Shown here: positions 9,862 to 22,509 of the stretch, in pieces
Layout: each line of letters begins with the position of its first letter
Position numbering within the stretch: position 1 is the first letter of the stretch
Assembly: GCA_037367355.1 (NCBI GenBank)
Contig: CM074697.1
Location: forward strand, 3,844,001 to 3,908,000
Direction of reading: 5' to 3'
Length of the DNA: 64,000 nucleotides
Origin: Neoscytalidium dimidiatum
Taxonomy: Eukaryota; Ascomycota; Dothideomycetes; Botryosphaeriales; Botryosphaeriaceae
Notes under the pieces: generated by a model
Told to the model about the DNA's origin: nothing
What the model saw: only the letters and a program-made list of their open reading frames with translations
The model's database searches: none
Translations under genes and position numbers: made by a program

Positions 9862-11316
9862 ATGTCTCTCCGTCACGCCGCCCCCAGAGCCTTCCCCTCC
9901 AACTATGCTAGAACTTCGCGATCCACGTCTATATTACGGCCGCAGTCATGGCCGCACCAAAGACACCCGGCGGCCCCGCGTGTGAGATGGAGCTCAGTCT
10001 CCCAGCGCCCCGGATCCGATCGGTAGCCATTGCCCCTCCCTGAGCCTCAGTATACAAATACTAATACGGCCAGTAGAGTTCACTTCCCCGGTGCCGTCAA
10101 TAGCAAGTTCACCACCACGCTTTCCTTCGATCAGCCGGCCGACAAGCCCGCCATGCCCACGTACCGCATTCTGGACCAAGACGGAGCCGTCGTGGACAAG
10201 GACCGCACACTCCCTGCCCTTACCGACGACCAAGTCCTCCAATGGTACAAGAACATGCTCACGGTGAGCATCATGGACCTGATCATGTTCGAAGCGCAGC
10301 GGCAAGGTCGCCTCTCCTTCTACATGGTGTCCGCGGGCGAGGAAGGCATAGCCGTCGGCTCGGCAGCAGCGCTGCACCCGACGGACGTGATATTCGCACA
10401 GTACCGCGAAACCGGCGTCTTCGCCCAGCGCGGCTTCCAGCTGGACGACTTCATGAACCAGCTCTTCGCGAACCGGCACGACCCGGGCCTCGGGCGCAAC
10501 ATGCCCGTCCACTACGGGTCCTCGCGCCTGCGCATCCACACCATCTCCTCGCCGCTGGCCACGCAGATCCCCCACGCCGCGGGCGCCGCCTACGCGCTCA
10601 AGCTGCAGGCGCTGCAGAACCCCAACGAGGAGCCGCGCGTCGTGGCCTGCTACTTCGGCGAGGGCGCCGCCAGCGAGGGCGACTTCCACGCCGCGCTCAA
10701 CATCGCCGCGACGCGGTCGTGCCCCGTCGTCTTCATCTGCCGCAACAACGGGTACGCCATCTCGACGCCGACGCTGGAGCAGTACCGCGGCGACGGCATC
10801 GCCAGCCGCGGCCTGGGCTACGGCATCGACACCATCCGCGTCGACGGCAACGACATCCTCGCCGTCTACGAGGTCACCCGCGAGGCCCGCCGCCGCGCCC
10901 TCGAGGGCGGCGGCCGCCCCGTGCTCGTCGAGGCCATGAGCTACCGCGTCTCGCACCACAGCACCAGCGACGACAGCTTCGCCTACCGTGCGCGCGTCGA
11001 GGTCGAGGATTGGAAGAGGCGCGACAATCCCATCACGCGGCTGCGGAAGTGGATGGAGGGGAGGGGCTTGTGGGATGAGGAGAGGGAGAAGGCTGAGCGC
11101 AGCAGACTTAGGAAGGACGTCCTTGCGGCCTTTGCGCGCGCGGAGAAGGAGAAGAGGCCGGCGTTGAGGAATCTGTGGGAGGGCGTGTACGAGGAAGTGA
11201 CCGAGGAGGCTGAGGCGCAGATAAAGGAGATGAAGAGGGTGTTGAAAGAATACGAGAGTGAGTATGATCTCAGTGATTTTGAGGGCGGGTTGGAAGGGTT
11301 GGAGAGGAAGAAGTGA
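9862..11316 (+). CDS. 2-oxoisovalerate dehydrogenase E1 subunit alpha
   Basis: This is the thiamine-diphosphate-binding alpha subunit of the mitochondrial branched-chain 2-oxoacid dehydrogenase, which decarboxylates the keto acids of Leu, Ile and Val. Exon 1 is 9862-10022 and exon 2 is 10077-11316; the 54-nt intron contains a CTAAT branch point. The product is 466 residues. The N terminus is rich in Arg and Ser with no acidic residue, like a presequence. The thiamine-binding motif runs from GEGAASEGD (about residue 248) to CRNNGYAIS (about 280). The regulatory loop SYRVSHHSTSDDSFAYR, which carries the phosphorylated serines in animal homologues, is present. The first ATG at 9845 is in another frame and is not used for this protein. 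Confidence 0.95.
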
Positions 11317-13392
11317 GAAGCGATGACGGGTGTTTAGGTGCAGGAGAGAGGCTTTGTTGCAAAGCATGAGAAGCGGCGCATCGCGAGCATTTGTTCTGTC
11401 ATCAGACTAAAAGCATAAGAATTCGCATCCAGATTCAATCTTGATTGCTAATTATTATTATTATTTTTTACTGAAATGAGTGAGATGTTGGTTTATAATA
11501 TGTCTAAGCCATGAACGTAAGATTTCGGAAGTTTCATGCGGCTGGAGTAGTAGTCTCGTTGGCCACCGTGTTTCTATAAGGTGGCCAACAGGGACGCGCA
11601 TGGATGGACACCCGAAATTCCAGAACAGGAAATCAGTGAACAATATAGGCATAAAAAGTAAACCGGTTCGGCCATAGGTCGGACAAATGACCTAGCCTAC
11701 TCCGTCCTGGGTCTCGGTAATCACCCTGACATACGCGAAATGACACATCTCGCCAACTTAGCTACATTACCTACTACTCCAGTACTATATGATTCCAGGA
11801 AACTTGTTCATAACCTAATTGAAATCCAAAAACGTAGTGGCCATTTCCGCGGGGAAGTCTTACTCCCGTACCGTGAAAGGTCGTGTCGACTACTCGCAAT
11901 GCCCGCCGTGGGCCCCATTTGTCATATAACGGCATCGCACCTATCCTTCCTACCAGAGACCAACCCAATCTCAAGCCATTGAGTCCGAAGTGGAGACACT
12001 TACCTATATGATAATGGCACTGGGGCAGCCTGCCTCTGGAGGCGAGCTCCAGACAGCGCTTCTCCCGGAAATTCGAGCTCGACTACACCTCTGTTGAGCA
12101 AAAAGCGGTGCTTAAGTTATCCTTTGCGTGCATTATATTGCAACAACTTCTTAGCCCTGATGGCGCTTCCGAAGAAGATTTCCTTGACAGAGGATAGGAC
12201 TTTGAACGCGCAGAAAGCTCGAACAGGAGGAGATTGAAACAAGCAAAAGAATGAACAGTAGGGCAAGGAAGACAAGTGTCACGGAGTGAGGATGCGGTCG
12301 ACTTATTTCTCTCCCAGGAAAGAGTGGTTGTCCGCAATGTTCCTGATAGTAGGGAATACTCACTTCCCCAAGTTTCTCCTGTTTCGTCAACCTCTTCCAC
12401 GCTGTCTTTTACTCATGACCCTCGGGGCGCAGGACGCTCATTATAAACGAAGTCAACAAAGTGTTTCTGCCATCATAGCCGAAAGCCAGCCAAATTGAAT
12501 GAGTAGTCAGTTCAATGCTTTTCTCCACTAAGTACTCTTGATTCGCCGAGGCTTTGGGGATGCGGATTGCCTCTGCCCCACGAGAGTGATGCTACCTCTA
12601 TACAAATGGCTCGTCTTCCTCAGATGACTTTATATCTGTAAGTAGTCGATTATAGAGCTGTGTTCTTATTGTAAATATCAGATGCTGGTAGAGCTGTAAT
12701 CCTATCTCCTTTGCTGCTACCCCATATGACCATAATCAGTACTGTGCATATTAGCTCCCAGCGCAGCTACTAACCAGAAGCCTTCATCGCTTTACTGACT
12801 TTGCTGGATCGAGTGATCACTTTGTTGAAGCGGACTCGTTACGAGAGAGGCTAAACGAACTTATACTTAATCATATCGACAAAGTCTAGAAGAGATGACA
12901 GCCATCATAATCATTTGCCTTGATACTCATATACCAGCGGTACATCTACAAATTTACCTAATTACCTAGCCAACCACACAGCCAGATGTCCCTCCTTATC
13001 ATATGACCATCGTTGTCCCAAGCAAGAGGGTGTATCAAGAATAAGCAAAAGTAATGAGATACATACCTTAAGTATGGGCCCACACCAAACCGAAGTCTCA
13101 TACCACCATGCACAAATTTTAAAAATGAAACAAAGAAAAAAGGACTCCCATGCATTGATGATATTTCCTCCCCGCCTTTCCCAACTCCATGTTGCCTGCC
13201 TCAGACTCCAATTTGGAGAAGGAAAAAGTCTGTCCGCTTTGCGTACTTCCTATAGTCCGTCCTCAATCCCGAATTCTCCCGCGCAAGCTTAAAACCCCGT
13301 CATTCTTAGCCGTTCCTCCTTGTGTGCGGAACCATCTCGCCGAGGTACCCTATCTTACACACAAATACCTCCCTACGTCGAACTCCTCCATA
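11317..13392. other. Gene-free stretch with a repeat fragment
   Basis: No open frame here looks coding. The short ones are below about 105 codons and have no recognisable motif. A ~55-bp element shared with 22.9 kb lies at 12091-12147. The stretch separates the 3' ends of the E1-alpha and HSE1 genes and is unusually long for a convergent gap in this window, which fits a decayed insertion. Confidence 0.55.
12091..12147 (+). repeat. Dispersed element copy A (possible Copia LTR end)
   Basis: This stretch aligns over about 55 bp to the reverse complement of 22902-22958. The core GCGGTGCTTAAGT and the block CGTGCATTATATTGCAACAA are identical, with a few mismatches and two one-base gaps in between. 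It starts with TGTTGA, and retrotransposon LTRs start with TG, so an LTR end is possible. Homology fades after the shared block. Confidence 0.6.
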
Positions 13393-15779
13393 CTAACGAT
13401 AGAAACCATCCGCATCATCCCTCGCACCTCCGCTAGCCGCCGCAGCGGGCTGCTGGCCCCACCTCTGCGCCGGTGGCGCGCCCGCATTCGGGTTGTACGC
13501 CTGGTAACCGCCACCGGGCGGGGCACTGGGAGCGCCTGCTGCGACACCAACAGCTGGAGGCAACGTCGTCGTGCTCTGGTTGAAAGCCATATACGGGCTC
13601 TGGCCGGGAGGGGGCGAGTTGCTGGCCGGGGGGTAAGCACCCGGTAGGCTGGGCTGGTGTTGGTGTTGCGGTGGTTGCTGGGCGTAGGGGTCGGACGGGC
13701 CTTGAGGCGGTTGGGAGGGGTAGGCAGAGGAAGGCGAGTCGTATGAGGACTGGCGGTTAGGTTGTTGTGGTTGTTGCGGATAGGACCCTGGAGGCTGGTT
13801 TGTTGGGACCTGCGGAGGAGCTTGGGTAGGTTGGGGAGGATAAGGGTCATAACCTTGCTGGGGAGGTGGCCTGGTGTCAACTGGACTGTTGGCGGCCATT
13901 TCTTGCGGAAAGGCCATTGATTGCGGCCGACCGCCGACGGGGACGCGCTGTGGTACGTAGGCAGCGGGATCGCCATTTGTGGGCTTAGGGCTGGTGACCT
14001 GTGCAGACGGAGCAGCTTGACCAGGGGGGACCATCATAAAGGGCTGAGGACCGTTCTGAGGTGGGTAGCCATAGCCTTGGTCTGCTGCCGGTCCTGGTGA
14101 GTAGTATCTCTCCTGTGGAGGTCCTTGTGGAGGATAGCCGCCATACGGAGTACTCTGTTGCGGAGGGGCGCCTGTGCCATAGCCGTAGGGTTGGCGACCA
14201 TAACCAACCTGTGCTGGCTGCGACATGGAAGCTTCAAGGAGGGCTTCGTAGTCTCGGCGGGCCTTGATGAACTTCTCGTTCAATTGTGTGAAGTCATCTA
14301 TGAAATCGTAAGCTTCTCACAGCACGCGTTTGCAAACCAGATATACTCACCCTTCTTCTGCGAATACTTCCCAATGAGTTCGATTAGCTTTGGCCGTATC
14401 GCAACCGTCTTGTGATACAGTGAAGTGATCTCCTCATTTTCTCTCGCATCCGCGCTTGAGCTAGTGCTGAGTAGCGCTAGGAGCTTCTCCACATTCTTGA
14501 TCTCTGCAAAGACCTCCGCCTCCATCTGGGCTTCCCTCTCCAGCTCCTCCTTCGTCGGATCTTGCAACTTCTCGACATAGTTGAGAGGGAAAATGCCAGT
14601 CTGTCCACGCAAAGAACCCTTCCACCAGTCCTTGTACACTGACTCGAGCACCGCAATGATTTCGCCCTTGCGGAAAGCCAACTCGCCTGGTTCGGAAGGT
14701 GTGAAGTCGTAGAGAGCGCGAACACGGGAAACGGTAGCTGCAGTAGTTCCAGAGGCGATTGCCTGGGGTTGCTGTTGCTGTTCGGGAGCCGCCTGACTCG
14801 AATTTGCTTGGGGTTGGTTAGACTTGGCGGCCGATGGTTGGGTTGCGTTCTCCTTGATGGACAAGGCTAGCGCCATCTGAAGCTCCTCCTCTTCCTTCTG
14901 GCGGTCTGCGTCTGTGATCTGGGTCTTCTGGGGCTTCGAAGGCGGTCGGAGGTTAGGATCTGCGCAACCACTAAGTCAGCAGAGGTCTGCACCTCACGGT
15001 CCCTGCCACATACTCTGCGTCTTGAGCCTCATGTACGCCTGCTCCATGATTCCTAGATCCGGGTCCTTGGAGAACATCTCGGTCCACTCGCCCATGCGTT
15101 CTAGAATTTTCGCCTTGACCTGCTGATGTGTGTTTCTGTCATTCGCCAAACGTAGAAGAGCGTCAGTGAAGCTCCGCGAGGCTAGCTCCTTGTGTATCTT
15201 GAGGCCGCAGTTCTGCGACAAGGCATTCGCAAGCTATAGCACGCAGGTGTCCCAGAGTCAGTATGATGATGCGAATCACTCAAGGGGCATGCTAAAGCAC
15301 GAGAGGCCGACGAACTTCAAGGGTGTATAGCTGGACGTTAGCGTTGCGGTGCGCCAGGCGCTTGATCATGGCAGCAACGACATCCTTCGCCCTGCAGATT
15401 CCCAAGCACAATCAGCCAAGTGGTACGAGATAACTCCAGCGAAGGCAGCAACGTACCCACTATCGGAGGCGCCGACCTTGTCGCAAACATCCTGTGGGCG
15501 GTCTCAGCACTCGGTCACGCGTAGATGTATGTGCGGCGCGGGGTCGCGGACGTACGAGTATGTATTCCCAGTTCTCGCTCGTGAGGTTCTCGTCCGTAGC
15601 TTTCACTGCGGCACACAACCATCGCCGTTAGCAAGACCATTCGCGCAGTTGATGGGCGGGCGTGTGGAAAGGGAGGCGCGCGTGCGCGCGCGCGCTTCCC
15701 TCGCCGCCGCCGCAGTGCCCGGAAAGCTGGCGACTTTACCGACTACGTCGTCAAATTGGTTCGCCTGCTGGCGGAACAT
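13393..15779 (-). CDS. ESCRT-0 subunit Hse1 (STAM homologue)
   Basis: Hse1 pairs with Vps27 on endosomes to sort ubiquitinated membrane proteins into multivesicular bodies. Seven exons join in phase (15740-15779, 15556-15605, 15457-15491, 15316-15391, 15014-15233, 14351-14959, 13393-14297), giving 644 residues. The VHS domain covers about 1-140 (MFRQQANQFDDVV; ATDENLTSENWEYIL; AKDVVAAMIKRLAHRNANVQ). A ubiquitin-interacting motif (EEEELQMALALSIKE) lies near 163-177 and an SH3 domain (RALYDFTPSEPGELAF; WWKGSLRGQTGIFPLNYV) near 218-273. A helical GAT-like segment follows, then a long Pro/Gln/Tyr-rich tail. Very short early exons are typical of this gene in filamentous fungi. Confidence 0.95.
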
Positions 15780-16946
15780 GGTGGGCGGAGCTCGGGGAAC
15801 GGTCGCAAGCAAAGCGAGGGGTATCAAGGGAGCGGATTTAGGAGCAAGTGGCGGGGTTGCAGGAGCAGACGTCGGAGTGGTGGTGTTGAAGCCTAAACAG
15901 CAGCAGCTCTCTACGCTCTGGGGCATCCGGCGCTTGGGCTTGGCGAGGCGGCCGACGTCACCGACCGTGGCACCAGAAACCCCCCGAAAAAGGCCGTACT
16001 CGTATAACACGGACAACCTCGCACGACGCGCGCTCAAACGCCCGAGAAACCTCTCTGCAAAGCCTCCACCGCTACGACGCTTAAACGGTGAGGTATTTGC
16101 AACCCGCCCCGCCCCGCCCCGCGAAAATCTCTGACGCTGCACTGCCATCACGAACGCGTAACAGACGCACCGACGTGTCGCGGCGGCCTGATTTATAAAC
16201 TCCTCTTCTGCACCGCCTCCGCACATCCTAATGCAGCTGCCTAATCATGTACTCTTCGCCGTTTGCCCGTCACGCAAATTTCTTAGACGTCCCCACCAGA
16301 CTTCCACAGACTAGACGACCGTAGATCCCGAGGATGAGGGTTATCATATATCAATCTGTCCAATCCATTATTTCGGAGGGCAAAAAAAGAAAAGGACAAG
16401 ACCTTGTTCACGTCGTCGCTGTTCGCTGACATGTTCGCTCACATGCAAGACCAATGCCCAACTGCCCATATCCGAAACCAAGTGGCGAGCGAGCGTAAAG
16501 TCAGAGATAAAAAGGGAAAATAGACATGACTGTCAACGCTGGCTGGACTGCCTGGACCGCAAAATGGCCGCGGGGAAAGGTGGTGCTAGTATGTACAGAG
16601 ATGATGCGAATATTGAGGAGTGGGAGGACGACCGCATATTGGTAAATACGGGAAAAGAAATAGAAACCCCGAGATATGAATGCACCGTGATAAAAAAAAA
16701 AAAAGAAAGAAAGCCAAACGCCCCTTTCCATTCCCTGATGTCCTCCTTCTCTTTCCTTCCTATCCGACCGGGAACTAATCACAGATTTTTGCGTCTGGTT
16801 TTCCTTTCACCAAACATACCCTTTGCAAAAGCAACGCTCAAGTACCGATCAGAATATGGATCATCCGAAACCCCTTGCACAGGTGTTTTGACACCAAGGT
16901 CTGCTGCTCGACCGAACGCAGTACCAACCCATTTCAAGCCCTCCAT
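15780..16946. other. HSE1 upstream region and 3' flank of the next gene
   Basis: It contains the HSE1 promoter and 5' UTR and the downstream region of the F-box-like gene. A longer open frame across 15349-16134 overlaps HSE1 exons on the other strand and is taken as chance. A homopolymer A-run sits near 16692. Confidence 0.5.
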
Positions 16947-19900
16947 TTATGCCTCGACAGAAACCTCAGCAGATGCTGTGGGTGACATATGTGAAGAATC
17001 ATTATCCTCAACGCCAGCCTCAGCATCACTGTTGTTGTCGTTGCCGTTATTACTGCTCTCATCACCCGTATTCTCTGCCTCCGCAGCAGCATGTGCTTCT
17101 GCATCATCCATCCCCGCAGTCGTATGTTCAGTACCATTCTCATTCGAAGATGTCTGCTGGCTCGACATCTGCGCGTCATCCGTGAGACCCGAGGTCGTCC
17201 GTGGCGTAGAAATGGCGAATTCCTGGTCTTGCTGGGCAAGGATTTGCTCAACAAGGGCCTTACCTTCCGCTGGAGTCATTCCATCGCCAGAAGCAGCACC
17301 CATAGCCGAACTCTCAGCGCGCGGGCCCTCCTCAGGGAACAGATGCGGATACTGGCCGTGAACCCAGGAAGGCGCCATCGAAGGTCCGAACTCCGGAGAT
17401 GGGTCGGCAACCTCAATGTGACGGACTCCTTCCCCTTCGAACTCAGAAGTTGCCGCCTCGTCGACCGTGAGCTCGTTTTGCTCAATGGAAGACCCGCCAA
17501 TATCAATAAAATCGCGGAAGAACTCTCCCACAGCCATGGCCATCTCATCAGCTCTGACCAAGGCCTCAGCCTCCTTCGCACGACGCTCAGCCTCAGCCAG
17601 CTCTTTCATACGAGCGGCTTGGCGTTCGGCATCGCGGCGGCAAAGAGTTTGAACACGAGGTTTCATAGAGCAGACGGGGCAATAGTAATGCGTAGAGCAA
17701 TAAGCGCAGGGGCAGGGAGGATTGACGTTCAGACAGCCCTGTAGTACAATCAGTTGGCTGGAAATAGATCAAGAAAATTGGGAAAACTTACATCGCAAAC
17801 GAGGACACCACAGTCACCGCATTCCCTCATACCGGCACTGCAACGCGGCCGACAATCGCCAACCGGTCGCAGCTGTTGGCAGAAGTACGCACCACAACCC
17901 CGCCATTGAACGGGGTGACGTGGTGTGCCTGGTAGCGGTAGTCTCATGCGAGCCCTTTCCATCTCTGCAATTCTCTTACCCAGAGCATACTGCTGAGCGT
18001 CGTTCGGTGCCTTCTGCCTGGTCCATGGTGACGAGGAACGTGGTGAACGGTTTTCAGAAGCGCTGAGTGCTCGAGGTCGAGAAGAAAGTGGCATATTTGA
18101 CGGTCCTTCAGCCAAATTCCTTAATCCGGGAATGGAATTCGACAGGTCATTCTCCTCTTGGTTGGGATTGGAGGAAAAGAGCCATGACTTAGCAATATGT
18201 CGTAGGTCCGGATTCGAAGAAGAATGAGAATCGGTTGAATCTTGCGCCTCCATTGCACTGGACTGCTCGGCGCGCTGGTTTGGCGGAACGTATGCAGGTA
18301 TATGCAAATCTGGATACGAAGGCGGCATTGTCGTCGGGGTGTGAGTCCGTAGATACTCACGCTCAATGTGGAGATCGCGATATCCACACTTGCGGACCTT
18401 CAGGGCTCGGAAGTCATGCTCCTTGCACAGTGGCTTCTTGCATGCCTTACATGCAACCTTCCAGCGAAAAGTGCGGTAACAGTCCTGGCATAAACTGCGA
18501 GGGCAGGTCGAGGCTTGGAGCTCAAGACTCTCCTGCTGTAAGTAAGGCACGATATCCACCTGCTCTCCCAACACATGCTCATAGAGCGTGGCGTTCTTGA
18601 GCTCCCGGATCAATTCCGGAGAGCGTAGGACTGACATGAAATCCGCATCTTCATACTGCTGGCCTTTCGGTAGCGGCGTGGCGCGTATCCTGTCAGCTCC
18701 CTTACCACCTACACCTGGCCCTAACACCACTATACCTCCGCCACCGGAAAAAACCGGTTCAACGCAGCACCAGTGCATGTTGAGCTTGGGAGGGGTAGAG
18801 ACGTTCATGACGGCCAGCGGGTTTCCTCCATTGAGCGGTCCAGGCTCGTCAGAATCGGAAGCATCATCGTCCGAGGTGATTTCGCTCATTAGGTTTGGTG
18901 ATCTCGTAGCGCCGGGTGCCCACCAGAAGCGATTGTTCACCTTCCTTTCCTCTTCCTCTGCCGCATTAGCCTGTGGATTGGACTGGCCATTGCCATTGTT
19001 CGATGCAATGACTCCAAGGTTGCTCATGTTACCAAAAGCCTGGCTCGTGAAGGCACGATTCGTTTTTCTCCTCTTCCGGGGGATCGGCCTGTTGAACGCA
19101 CAGCTGGCACACAAAGTCTTCCTACATCCCATACAGTGCATCCGGATGCTACACTGCTCACATCTCTCCAAGATAGCATCTCCGCACTGATCGCACTTGA
19201 TGTCTTCCACGAATATCCGATGGCTCCTGCGGAGATGAGCGGGCATGTCCTTCCCTTCCCCGCGGTGCGGCCAGCCCGTGTTTGTGCCAAGCGGTTCTCC
19301 ATCGTGTCCACTTTCCGCATCCTCCCACATCCTCCCGTCAGAGTGGGCTGGCGGGTTGTCCGAGTCCGTCGGTCCTATCCTGTTCCCTGAGCGCCACAGC
19401 CTGTCGAACGGCACCCAAACCTCGTTTGTTCCGGGAGCCGCGCGGCCAGAGTAGTAGTCCTTTCTCCTGAAGCAGCGGCCACCGGGGGTGGTGCACCACA
19501 TGGTATCCGTCCAGATGCCCAGCTGATGGCAGATCTCGATGAGCTGGTGGGTCGGCTCCGAGTCCGAATCCCTCCGCATCAGGGACGAGGGCAGGTACGG
19601 CCGCCGGCGATGGTGGCGGCAGCGGTATGTGTACAGGCTCTTGAGGGCCAGCTCGCTCGTCTTGGCCCACGGGCTGCCCGGGTGCACGTACGGCTCCAGG
19701 AACGGCACCAGGTGGTACTTGATGGACACGTTCTTGCAGCCGCGCACGCTCAGGTGCTGCAGCGTGCTCACCCGCGGCTCCAGCACGCGCGACACCAGCC
19801 GGACGCCCGAGACGGCCGTGTTGCAGAGGTCCAGGCTCGTCAGCCGGGTGCCGAACGGCACCACCACCTGTATCAGCAGCGCGTCAAGAGCGTACTGCTT

Positions 19901-20245
19901 GGCGTTGCGCGCCGGTCCGTCCAGCGCATCTCCGTCCGGGTTGTTGACGCCCAGGGCGGGCTGGGGCGCGCGGAAGCTCAAGGTACGCCATGCCAGCGGG
20001 TATTCGGCCAGGAAGCGTCGCAGGTGACGCGAGGTGTGGAAAAGATCGATGAGCGAGCGCGTGGGCAGCGATGCCAGGAGGCTTTCCGCGATGGTCGGGT
20101 GGGTCGTCAAGATGCTCTCGAAGCGACTCTTGGGGGCGGGCGGCTGGGGCGTGGATGGAGGGCTCGTGGCTGGGTGCATGACGCTCAGGGCATTCGAGTC
20201 GCGGTCGCCGAAGAGGTTTGACGGCGGAAGCGTGATAGCCTCCAT
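16947..20245 (-). CDS. Large F-box-like, cysteine-rich protein
   Basis: Two exons (17792-20245 and 16947-17738, 53-nt intron) give 1,081 residues. About residues 41-90 look F-box-like (LLASLPTRSLIDLFHTSRHLRRFL). After leucine-rich-repeat-like text (LTSLDLCNTAVSGVRLVSRV) come three cysteine clusters suited to zinc binding. The first is near CDQCGDAILERCEQC, the second is around CQDCYRTFRWKVACKACKKPLCKEH, and the third spans the intron (CGDCGVLVCD then CLNVNPPCPCAYC). The last 240 residues begin with a coiled-coil-like segment (RDAERQAARMKELAEAERR) and end acidic and Ser/Asn-rich. The layout suggests an SCF-type or RING-like ubiquitin-ligase component, but I recognise no named orthologue, so this is inference. 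Confidence 0.8.
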
Positions 20246-20712
20246 GTCGGCGGGGGCAAGCTCGGGGCGTTGAGGTGGTGAGAAGGGTCCTCTCAGCGCA
20301 GAGGCGGCGGCGGGGTGCGAAGACTCAGGCAGTCATGTAGGCTAGGAGGACGAGGGCGAGAGAGCGAGGCTTCTCCTTGTCGGCGGTGGTGCTGCAGGTA
20401 AGGCGAAGTCGTGTAAGAAGCTGGGTGGGTTCTTTGCGCTGCACGCGCCCTATTGTACGTAGCTCCCGGGCCGCCGTGTCCAGACTCTTAAGACGCAAGA
20501 TCAAGAGCACTCCAAGGGGCATTACAACTGCTACTCCTGCTCATGCAGCTGCCATGCGTGCATTGCAGACGAGGAATTCACCGGCAACTACCTGCAGATT
20601 CAGAACTCTAGTTGGCTGCCATGGTCGCGGCCCTCAGCCAGTGCGGTACCCGCCAACGGTCGGCGCTGCCAGCCAGCGCAGCGCGGTGCCGCCTCGCCGA
20701 TAGTATGTAGCC
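20246..20712. other. Intergenic region
   Basis: It lies between the F-box-like gene start and the DPH2 stop, both on the minus strand, so it holds that gene's promoter. Open frames here are short and unremarkable. Confidence 0.45.
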
Positions 20713-22509
20713 TCACCTAATCTCGGCATCATCCCCAACAACATACCCCTTCGCCAGCCCGGCCCTGCCCTCCTCCATCCGCGCGCCCCTCTGCGACCCC
20801 TCTCCGGCCGCTGCCTCGTCATCCGGCGGCGTGTCGAAATCGCTGCCCAGGCCCTGCCACGTCCGCTTGCTCCGCAGGAATTCTGCGCCCGGCGACAACA
20901 CGCCGCCAATGTGCGCGACGTCGCCATTCGCGCGCTTGATAAGGGAGTACCCGCCAGCTCCTGACGCCGTGTCCGCTCCATTGATCTGCGCCGCGCCCTT
21001 CCGCTCGCCGCTCATCGCCGCCGCCGCTGTCGCGCGCATTGGCCTCGCGTGTGAGACATAGCGCCCTGTGCGAAGGTCGAATTCTGGCGGCGCTGATTCC
21101 TCTTCAGAGTCCCACCCTTCTGCACCAGTATCCCCGTTGTTGCGCGCTGTGGCGACATTCTCCGCCTCCGCCGCATCACCCGTTACCTCCGCCACTGGCG
21201 ACGACGCCTCTGCCCGGGCCGCTGCCTTCTCCTTAAGCACCGCCTGGAAGTCTCCTGTCCACTCCCCTGTCCAGACCCGCTCCGCATCATCCTGCAGCGC
21301 AAGCTGCAGCTCAAATGGTGTTATGATAGGCTTCCAAAATTCCTTACTCTCGATCAGGCTGCTCTCCCAACACCCGATTACCACCCAGCCGCCGACCTCG
21401 GAGAAATTGGCAACCTTGGCAGCATTGATTTTCCCGACCACGAATGTGTAGCTCTTCTTGCCCGCCGCCGCAATCATCTCCTTTACATGATCCACTACGT
21501 GTAGGTAGTTCTTAACCGACAGGGTGTTGATTAAGATGCCAAAAACAGGTTCCACGCTGAGGCGCGTAAGAATACCGTAGCGGCGACGCAGCGTTTGAGC
21601 GGACGATGCACGCAGTGCTTGCGTGGGCTTAGGCGTATCCGTGGGATATATGTGGATGTCACCGACGCGCGAGGAGAGCGTGAGCAGCAGAGAAGTCGGC
21701 GGGTCGGAGACGTGAAAGAGCTGGTAGTCTCTGAGAGCTTGCTGATCCTCTCTGACCTCATCTGGTATGGTTCTGTTTGGTAGAGGTGATGACGGGTCGT
21801 GGACGATAGACGTGAGGAAGAGACCCGTATAGCCATCGTTCTTCAGCCGTTCGAATAATGGCGGCAGGTGGGTAGAGTATGGTATATCTGCCATTAGCAC
21901 AATCTTCTGATCTTTCTCCGGATATGTCTGCTTGAAAACCTCCACCACCGGATCCAATTGAAGCGGCCGCGCCGTGAATACATAAATGACGGGAAGTCTC
22001 GCCGTGGGCGACAGACAAGACCTGCCGTAGTGTACCACGACTTCCGCATCTACATGTTCCGCGGCAACCTCGTCCACGCAGCAAGCACCATACGAGGTAT
22101 CCCCAAGAATATAAAGCTGCTCCTCCGCATCCTCCACCGCGCCATTCGCGCTGATATCCACCTCTGCCAGCTTATCCACCGTTCCATTTACCCCAGTATC
22201 CGCATCTCCAGTCGTCTCTGGGCTGGGTCCCCTCCGCACCGCCTTCCGCGACTTCTCCAGCCCGCGGCTGAGCGCGGCGTACACTCTTGGCGCGTCTACG
22301 AGCATGTGGTCCGGGAACTGCAGAGCGATCCTCTTCCAGCGACCCTCGCGGATCTCTTTTACGGTGCGCTCCACTTCGTACGTGATTGCCAGCTGCGCAT
22401 CTGAGACTTGCGGAAGGGTCGACGGGTCGATGGGCGGGGTCGGGTCTTCGAAGATGTGTGTGTCCGGCGTCGAGAGCACTGGCGCCACTTCGAGCGTGGG
22501 CGCAGCCAT
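20713..22509 (-). CDS. Diphthamide biosynthesis protein Dph2
   Basis: Dph2 partners Dph1 in the radical-AdoMet transfer of the aminocarboxypropyl group to the histidine of elongation factor 2, the first step of diphthamide synthesis in the cytosol. The single-exon product is 598 residues if the start is the ATG at 22509, in MAAPTLEVAPVLSTPD, which fits fungal homologues. The frame stays open to an earlier ATG at 22653. Diagnostic blocks are ALQFPDHMLVDAPRVYAAL, DTSYGACCVDEVAAEHV, VVHYGRSCLSP, VEPVFGILINTLSVKNYL, and VVIGCWESSLIESKEFWKP. The extended Ala/Glu-rich stretch before WDSEEESAPPEFDLRTGRYV and the C-terminal tail are typical of filamentous fungi. Confidence 0.93.
   Translation of the reverse strand: MAAPTLEVAPVLSTPDTHIFEDPTPPIDPSTLPQVSDAQLAITYEVERTVKEIREGRWKRIALQFPDHMLVDAPRVYAALSRGLEKSRKAVRRGPSPETTGDADTGVNGTVDKLAEVDISANGAVEDAEEQLYILGDTSYGACCVDEVAAEHVDAEVVVHYGRSCLSPTARLPVIYVFTARPLQLDPVVEVFKQTYPEKDQKIVLMADIPYSTHLPPLFERLKNDGYTGLFLTSIVHDPSSPLPNRTIPDEVREDQQALRDYQLFHVSDPPTSLLLTLSSRVGDIHIYPTDTPKPTQALRASSAQTLRRRYGILTRLSVEPVFGILINTLSVKNYLHVVDHVKEMIAAAGKKSYTFVVGKINAAKVANFSEVGGWVVIGCWESSLIESKEFWKPIITPFELQLALQDDAERVWTGEWTGDFQAVLKEKAAARAEASSPVAEVTGDAAEAENVATARNNGDTGAEGWDSEEESAPPEFDLRTGRYVSHARPMRATAAAAMSGERKGAAQINGADTASGAGGYSLIKRANGDVAHIGGVLSPGAEFLRSKRTWQGLGSDFDTPPDDEAAAGEGSQRGARMEEGRAGLAKGYVVGDDAEIR

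Noticed and set aside
9994..11367. A 457-codon open frame on the minus strand
   Set aside because: It is the antisense of the BCKDH E1-alpha gene; GC-rich third positions keep it open. The plus-strand protein is clearly homologous to a known enzyme.
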